Assembly (NCBI RefSeq): GCF_030817475.1
Contig: NZ_JAUSZJ010000002.1
Location: forward strand, 4,354,626 to 4,418,625
Source of the DNA: Streptomyces sp. V2I9
GTDB lineage: Bacteria; Actinomycetota; Actinomycetes; Streptomycetales; Streptomycetaceae
Direction: 5' to 3'
DNA length: 64,000 bases
Positions 59,541-64,000 of this stretch are shown here, piece after piece. Positions within the stretch are counted from its first letter, which is position 1; every line of letters starts with the position of its first letter. The notes under the pieces were generated by a model, which worked only from the letters and a program-made list of their open reading frames with translations, did no database searches and was not told the DNA's origin. Made by a program: the position numbers and the translations under genes.

Positions 59541-60491
59541 TCAGCCCACGTCCCGGCGGGTGAACCGCCACCAGGCCGCCGCCACGACGGGGAGCAGGTG
59601 AACGGCCAGGGCGAGGAAGGCGGCGGTCGCGGTGGTGCCCTCCCGCATGACCAGGCAGGCGGTCTCGCCCACGCAGGTGGTCCGGTCGGTCTCCATCAGC
59701 AGGCGCTCGTTGAGGACGGCGAACGTGATCCCGGCCAGCTCGTACTCGGCCAGCGACGGAACGTACTCCTGGACGATACGGCCGGAGGCGACCAGATAGG
59801 CGAGGGCGATGCCCAGGGCCGTGGTCGTGCGCCGGGTCAGCATGGCGAGGGCGTAGCCCAGCAGCGCCACCAGGCCGACGAGGACCGCGCCCCGCCCCCC
59901 GACGACGGCCAGCACCGTCCAGTACCGTCCGTCCGCCTCGGCCAGGGACCCCTTGAAGTGGGCCACGACGAACAGGAGGGCCACGAAGAGGACCGAGGCC
60001 AGGACGGCGGCGGCAGTAGCGGTCGCGGTGACGAGGAGGCCCCTGGTGAGGAAGAGGCGGGTGCGCCGGGGCTCGGCGGCGGTGAGGGTGAGCATCACAC
60101 GGGACGACCAGTCGGCGCCCCCGCTGAGGATGCCGAGCACCAGCGCGGCCAGCGACAGCCCCGACAGCATCGCCCGCAGGTCGACGAACGATGCCTTCGT
60201 CATGAGATAGCGGGGGTCGTCGAAGAACGCGCGGGGGGACAGGGTCTCGACCGAGCCCGCAGGCCGGCGCGCCGCTTCCTCCGCGTACACGCGGTACGCC
60301 GCTTCGGCCGTCCGCCATGCCGCCGCCACGTCGGTGTGATGGCTGACGAAGGCGGAGACGGCGAGCGCCAGAAGGACCACGGGGAGCGCCCCGAGGGCGT
60401 ACCGGACGGGTTTCGGACTCAGCAGCCGGTGGAGTTCGGCGCGGACGAGGCGGCTCAGGGGCGGCGGCGAGGGCCTTGCGAGAAGGGTCAT
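59541..60491 (-). CDS. ABC-2 type permease B
   Basis: A 316-residue permease with a first TM helix at about 33-52 and a long external segment (about 55-105). Several more helices follow, the last at 290-305. It shares LVRAELHRL, FFDDPRYLM, SRVMLTLTAAEPRR and RLFLTRGLL with permease A, so they are a tandem duplication that diverged. The start codon overlaps the permease A stop by one base (TGATG). Confidence 0.88.
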   Translation of the reverse strand: MTLLARPSPPPLSRLVRAELHRLLSPKPVRYALGALPVVLLALAVSAFVSHHTDVAAAWRTAEAAYRVYAEEAARRPAGSVETLSPRAFFDDPRYLMTKASFVDLRAMLSGLSLAALVLGILSGGADWSSRVMLTLTAAEPRRTRLFLTRGLLVTATATAAAVLASVLFVALLFVVAHFKGSLAEADGRYWTVLAVVGGRGAVLVGLVALLGYALAMLTRRTTTALGIALAYLVASGRIVQEYVPSLAEYELAGITFAVLNERLLMETDRTTCVGETACLVMREGTTATAAFLALAVHLLPVVAAAWWRFTRRDVG

Positions 60492-61447
60492 CAGCCGATA
60501 TCCGTCCGGGTGGAGCGCCACAGGGCCAGAGCGAGGACCGGGAGGAGGTACAGGAGGATTCCGACGAAGCCGTCCCCGGCGGTCAGATCGACGTGGACCG
60601 CCTCGCAGCCGGGGCCGGCGATGCAGTCGGACTCCGCCATGGGGATGACCGGCTTCTCGTTGAGCACGGCGAAGGTCAGGCCGTCCATGTCGTACTCGGC
60701 CAGGCGCGGCCCCCGCCCCCCGAAGATCCTGCCCGCGCCGGCCAGGTAGAGGAACGCGATGGCGAGGGCGGCGGGGACATGGCGCGTCAGCACGGCCAGG
60801 CTGTAGCCGAGGAGGGCCAGGAGCCCCACGAGCACGACGCCCCGCAGGAACTGACTGGCCAGCACCGACCAGTACACCGCGTCCAGCCCGGCGGTACTGC
60901 CCCGGAGCTGGGCCGCGAGCAGCAGACACGGTACGAGCAGCAGCCCGCACACGGCGGCCACCGCCATGGAGAGACCGACGACCAGCAGGCCCCGGGTGAG
61001 GAACAGCCGGGCGCGCCGGGGTTCGGCGGCGGTGAGCGTGAGCATCACGCGCGAAGCCCAGTCGGCGCCGCCGCCGACGATCCCGAAGACGGTGGCCGCC
61101 GCGCAGAGCCCGAGCAGGACGGTGCGCAGATCGCCGAAGGAGAGCGCCTCCATCAGGTAGCGCGGGTCGTCGAAGAAGTTGTCCCGCCCGATGGTTCCGG
61201 TCGGCATCCCCGTACGGGCGGCCTGCTCCAGGAACTCCCGGTGGAGCGCGTCCGCTTCGCGCAGTGCCGGACCGGTGTCGGGGCTGTGGGTGAACAGTTT
61301 CGACAGGCCGAAGGCCAGGACCAGCAGCGGCAGCCCGGCCGCGACCCGGCGTACGGCGCGGGGGGCGGTCAGCCGGTGCAGCTCGGCCCGCAGGAGGCGG
61401 TCCCAGGGCGGGGCGCCGTATCCGCGCACCCGGTCAACGGCGGTCAA
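60491..61447 (-). CDS. ABC-2 type permease A
   Basis: A 318-residue permease, paralogous to permease B over its whole length (RAELHRLTAPRAVRRV, NFFDDPRYLMEALSFGDLR, ASRVMLTLTAAEPRRARLFLTRGLL, FAVLNEKPVIP). Its start lies 14 bp inside the ATPase gene. Together A and B likely form a heterodimeric membrane part. Confidence 0.88.
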   Translation of the reverse strand: MTAVDRVRGYGAPPWDRLLRAELHRLTAPRAVRRVAAGLPLLVLAFGLSKLFTHSPDTGPALREADALHREFLEQAARTGMPTGTIGRDNFFDDPRYLMEALSFGDLRTVLLGLCAAATVFGIVGGGADWASRVMLTLTAAEPRRARLFLTRGLLVVGLSMAVAAVCGLLLVPCLLLAAQLRGSTAGLDAVYWSVLASQFLRGVVLVGLLALLGYSLAVLTRHVPAALAIAFLYLAGAGRIFGGRGPRLAEYDMDGLTFAVLNEKPVIPMAESDCIAGPGCEAVHVDLTAGDGFVGILLYLLPVLALALWRSTRTDIG

Positions 61448-62447
61448 CGGGGCCGCCTTTCGCGGCGGCGTCGGCCGCCCGGACCGCTGCGACGTAGATG
61501 TCCTCCAGGGAGGCGGCCCGGACCAGCAGCTCGCGCGGATAGACGTCCTGGGCGGTGAGCAGCCGCAGCACTTCGGGCGCCTGCGGGGCCGACTGCTGCG
61601 GCGGGACGGCCATACGCAGCTCGTCCGTGCCGCGCGGGCCCGCGATCCGGGTGGGGGAGTGGCCGTGTCGCTCCAGTACGGCCACGGCCTGCTCGGTGAC
61701 CGTGTCGTGCACCCGCACCACCAGGTGCTCGGTCCCTCGGGCGATCAGCTCGGAGACGCCGGCGTCGCAGATGACGCGGCCGTTCCTGACGATGGTGACC
61801 CAGTCGCATACCAGCTCGACCTCGGCCAGGATGTGGGAGGAGACGACCACGGTCATACCGCGCTCGTCGCGCAACCGCTTCAGCAACTCCCGCATGTCCC
61901 GCACGGCTTCGGGGTCGAGCCCGTTCATGGGCTCGTCGAGGACGAGGAGTTCGGGGCCGGAGATCAGCGCCCCGGCCACGCCGAGCCGCTGTTTCATGCC
62001 GAGCGAGTAACCGGAGTAGGCGCGCCGGGCCGCGTGCGCGATCCCGACCAGCTCCAGCGCCTCGGCCACCTCGGTGGAATCCGCGCCGTGCAGCTCGCCG
62101 ATCAGCCGGAGGTTGTGCTCGCCGGTCAACGAGGCGTTGAACGCGGGGCCTTCGATGAGCGCACCCATACGGCCGGCGACGTACCGCTGATCCTTGGGGA
62201 GCGCGTGCCCGAAGGCGTGCACCGTGCCGCTGTCGGGCCGGACGAGACCGAGAAGCGTCTTGAGGGCCGTGGTCTTGCCCGACCCGTTCGGTCCGAGAAG
62301 TCCCACGATCGAACCTCGGGGAACGGACATGGAGAACCCGTCCAGGGCAGGCTGCCGACGTCCGCGGGCGGTGCGGAAGGATTTCCGCACATCGTCGAAG
62401 CGGACCAGCACGTCGGAGGGCCCGGTGTGCTCGGGCTCCGGCGTCAC
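61434..62447 (-). CDS. ABC transporter ATPase (BcrA/CcmA-like)
   Basis: A 337-residue ATPase: Walker A GPNGSGKTT, signature YSLGMKQRLGVAGAL, Walker B LLVLDEPMNGLDPEAV, H-loop SSHILAEVELV, and a C-terminal extension. The signature YSLGMKQRL is typical for bacitracin/lantibiotic self-immunity transporters (BcrA, LanF). ATGA overlap with the lipoprotein gene. Confidence 0.92.
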   Translation of the reverse strand: MTPEPEHTGPSDVLVRFDDVRKSFRTARGRRQPALDGFSMSVPRGSIVGLLGPNGSGKTTALKTLLGLVRPDSGTVHAFGHALPKDQRYVAGRMGALIEGPAFNASLTGEHNLRLIGELHGADSTEVAEALELVGIAHAARRAYSGYSLGMKQRLGVAGALISGPELLVLDEPMNGLDPEAVRDMRELLKRLRDERGMTVVVSSHILAEVELVCDWVTIVRNGRVICDAGVSELIARGTEHLVVRVHDTVTEQAVAVLERHGHSPTRIAGPRGTDELRMAVPPQQSAPQAPEVLRLLTAQDVYPRELLVRAASLEDIYVAAVRAADAAAKGGPVDRR

Positions 62448-62962
62448 GCGGCTTTGCCGATCTTTCCGGTCCGGGGCTCGGGGAACGTTATGGCGCAGTA
62501 GCCGGTCCTGTTCCCGGATTCCCAGGATTCTTTGTCGAGCGGGGCGAAAAGCAGACCGATCATGGAGCCCTTGTTCTTCGAGATGAGAGGGTCCAGTACG
62601 GGAGTGCAGAGGGTGCGCATGGCGTCCATGACGCCGCGGTCACCGGGAAACGGGCTTTTCGCGTCTTCGGGGATCTCGGTCTCGGAAAGAATCTCGAATC
62701 GGTGCGGGGTCGCGCAGTCCACCGTGCCGACTTCCTGGTCCGACCGGACATTCCCCCGGAAGTTGGAACACGTACCGACCTTGAGATCGGAGAACGCCGT
62801 GGGAGTCCCCTGCGGCAGGTCATTCATCGCGTCGAGAGAGTTCGCGGACTGTTCCGCATCGGGAGCCGGATTCTCCGCTTCCCCCTGGATCGTGGCGCAA
62901 CCCGACAACACCAGCGCCGTCAGGGCGGCTGTGGCCAGGGAGAACGTGAGATGACGGCGCAT
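62444..62962 (-). CDS. Lipoprotein with septum-formation-like domain
   Basis: A 172-residue lipoprotein: lipobox LVLSGC (Cys22), then an acidic linker (AENPAPDAEQ) and a domain with LKVGTCSNF..EVGTVDCATPHRFEIL and later TLCTPVLDPL, GYCAITFP. The GxC...VDCxxPHxxEI pattern is that of septum-formation-family domains. Four Cys may form two disulfides. Coupled to the ABC ATPase gene, so it is probably an external partner or immunity protein. Confidence 0.87.
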   Translation of the reverse strand: MRRHLTFSLATAALTALVLSGCATIQGEAENPAPDAEQSANSLDAMNDLPQGTPTAFSDLKVGTCSNFRGNVRSDQEVGTVDCATPHRFEILSETEIPEDAKSPFPGDRGVMDAMRTLCTPVLDPLISKNKGSMIGLLFAPLDKESWESGNRTGYCAITFPEPRTGKIGKAA

Positions 62963-63048
62963 GCCTGGTTCGCCTTCTGGGATGGGGCCCCGTGCTGCGG
63001 GTGAACAAGCCCCCGCAGCACGGGAATTGATTTAGCCGATCGGGGAGA

Positions 63049-63348
63049 CTAGCACTTGGCCGTGCCGTAGTACGAGTCCCACGTGTCCCCGTCGCTGCCG
63101 CCGTTGTTGTCCGCCCACCAGTCGACCAGGTCGCCGGAGATGTACTTGACGTAGTGGTTTCCGGTGTCGTGCCGGTGGCCGGACGCCGTGCTCGGGGCCT
63201 CGGCGCCCCTGCCGCTGTTGATGGTGATGGTGCCCCAGTTGCAGCGGGTGTCCGCCTGTGCCGCGGTGCCTCCACCGAGCACGATAATGCCGGCGAGTGC
63301 TGCTGCGGCCGTACCGATCGCGCCAATTCTGCGAACGTTGTTCTTCAT
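63049..63348 (-). CDS. Secreted small cysteine-containing protein, unknown family
   Basis: A 99-residue protein: signal peptide to about AQA (residue 32), mature part 67 residues with only two Cys (Cys36 and the C-terminal Cys99), rich in Gly, Asp, Asn, Trp and Tyr (DLVDWWADNNGGSDGDTWDSYYGTAKC). A disulfide between both ends would close the whole peptide. It starts the leftward block of lipoprotein and ABC genes. It resembles in size and context a bacteriocin or signal peptide, but no known family is recognised. GGGGG precedes the ATG at 63348. Confidence 0.75.
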   Translation of the reverse strand: MKNNVRRIGAIGTAAAALAGIIVLGGGTAAQADTRCNWGTITINSGRGAEAPSTASGHRHDTGNHYVKYISGDLVDWWADNNGGSDGDTWDSYYGTAKC

Positions 63349-64000
63349 TGCTTTGCCCCCTCGGATGGATGAACTGAAGCGGGACCCACTCTTCACGGCG
63401 GCTGTAGGGAGAGGCAATGGGATTTGATGTGAATGGCCAGTTCAAGACAGCGGCACTGTTCAATGGTTCTGTCGGAGGCGTGACCTCCATATGTCCTCTG
63501 CGTGATCATGAGGACGAGCGTGACGGGCATGCGGGGCGGAGGCCGCGACTCCGTCAGTACGGTGGGTGATCATCGTGGTGAGGGCGCGTCGTCCGTGGTG
63601 CGTCAAACTGTCTCGATCTTGGCCCTCGGGGCGGTCGGCCGGAGAACAAGATGCCGAGAGGGAGAGCGGGGATCGAGGGAGGCCACGGGCCTGCCGAACG
63701 GGAGGCCGGGGCAGCGGCAGGACTCCCCGGTCACCGTCGCGTCACGCGGTCTCCTGCCCTCGCCCCACCCCTTCTCCTCGCTCCCCGTTCCTCTGCCGTT
63801 GTTCGGTGTTGGAGGCCCGCGTGGGGCCGCAATGCCCGCACGCCAGGAGCCCGCGCCTCCCGTGGCCCTGGTCTCCGTCCCCGGTACACCCGCATGACCT
63901 GCACGTTCCCGAGGCGGGCGGGCCCAGGTCTCAGGAGGGCACCGGGGACGCGAGCCGACCGGAACCTGGACGGTCCCTGTGCGCTACGGCCGGGGCGCAG
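63349..64000. other. Region upstream of the secreted-protein gene without a supported gene
   Basis: 652 bp. The first 150 bp contain relatively AT-rich sequence that likely holds the leftward promoter. The open frames further right are Arg/Pro/Ser-rich with no start context, and I see no RNA gene. Confidence 0.5.

Noticed and set aside
63502..63897. Open frame of 131 codons at the right end
   Set aside because: No ribosome-binding site, Arg/Gly/Pro/Ser-rich low-complexity product and no recognisable domain.
1..64000. CRISPR arrays, tRNA or rRNA genes, insertion sequences or prophage genes
   Set aside because: I saw no repeat-spacer pattern, no cloverleaf with CCA-like ends, no transposase or integrase motifs with inverted ends. 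The only recombinase-like gene (38321-38641) is a lone domain without its catalytic Ser.

Overview
The window is chromosomal DNA of a Streptomyces. It is very GC rich (about 72% by eye), coding density is high, and ribosome-binding sites alternate with many leaderless starts. Genus-specific markers include AfsQ1/AfsQ2/SigQ, MmpB, mycothiol amidase Mca, an AccE-type epsilon subunit and an XRE/DUF397 pair. From memory, gene order from about 2.8 to 37.6 kb and again from 44.8 to 55.9 kb follows the S. coelicolor SCO49xx core. The stretch from about 38 to 44.7 kb looks like a variable insert. The segment from 56.1 to 63.4 kb is an ABC-transporter/STAND-protein gene block.

Layout: 0-4.5 kb: LysR regulator, membrane protein, hydrolase, adenosine deaminase (add), small secreted protein. 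4.5-9.4 kb: PspC and VanZ proteins, then the AfsQ lipoprotein/kinase/response-regulator operon with divergent sigQ. The kinase gene afsQ2 is frameshifted right after its H-box as written. 9.7-18.3 kb: uridine-kinase-like protein, second small secreted protein, then a deoxynucleoside catabolic cluster (ALDH-like protein, ALDH, deoC, phospho-sugar mutase, purine nucleoside phosphorylase). 18.6-29.8 kb: GGCT-like protein, LpdA-type flavoprotein, DeoR and TetR regulators, then acyl-CoA carboxylase genes (accA2, accE, pccB) with Maf, MmpB and biotin ligase birA. 29.9-37.7 kb: adenylate cyclase, enoyl-CoA hydratase, GAF-GGDEF protein, hutH, a sortase substrate and an L,D-transpeptidase. 37.7-44.7 kb: ATPase/resolvase-like and XRE/DUF397 pairs, small genes, gdhA, a gene relic and an XRE regulator. 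44.8-55.9 kb: msrA, cystathionine gamma-synthase, sigma/anti-sigma-like pair, MarR regulator, ilvA, DrrAB-type exporter, greA, mca. 56.1-63.4 kb: leftward block of secreted peptide, lipoprotein, ABC ATPase, two paralogous permeases and a large NB-ARC/TPR protein.

How the genes work together: the strongest new signal is an identical 12-bp palindrome, CTACGCGCGTAG. It occurs three times, each time in the promoter of a purine (deoxy)nucleoside breakdown gene (add, deoC, deoD). With the phospho-sugar mutase as a candidate phosphopentomutase and the ALDH next to deoC, the genes outline a path from deoxyadenosine to hypoxanthine, glyceraldehyde-3-phosphate and acetate under one unknown repressor. 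The carboxylase genes sit with the biotin ligase that activates them. Adenylate cyclase and a diguanylate cyclase lie within 2.5 kb of each other. The leftward block at 56-63 kb is the best candidate for an undescribed system.
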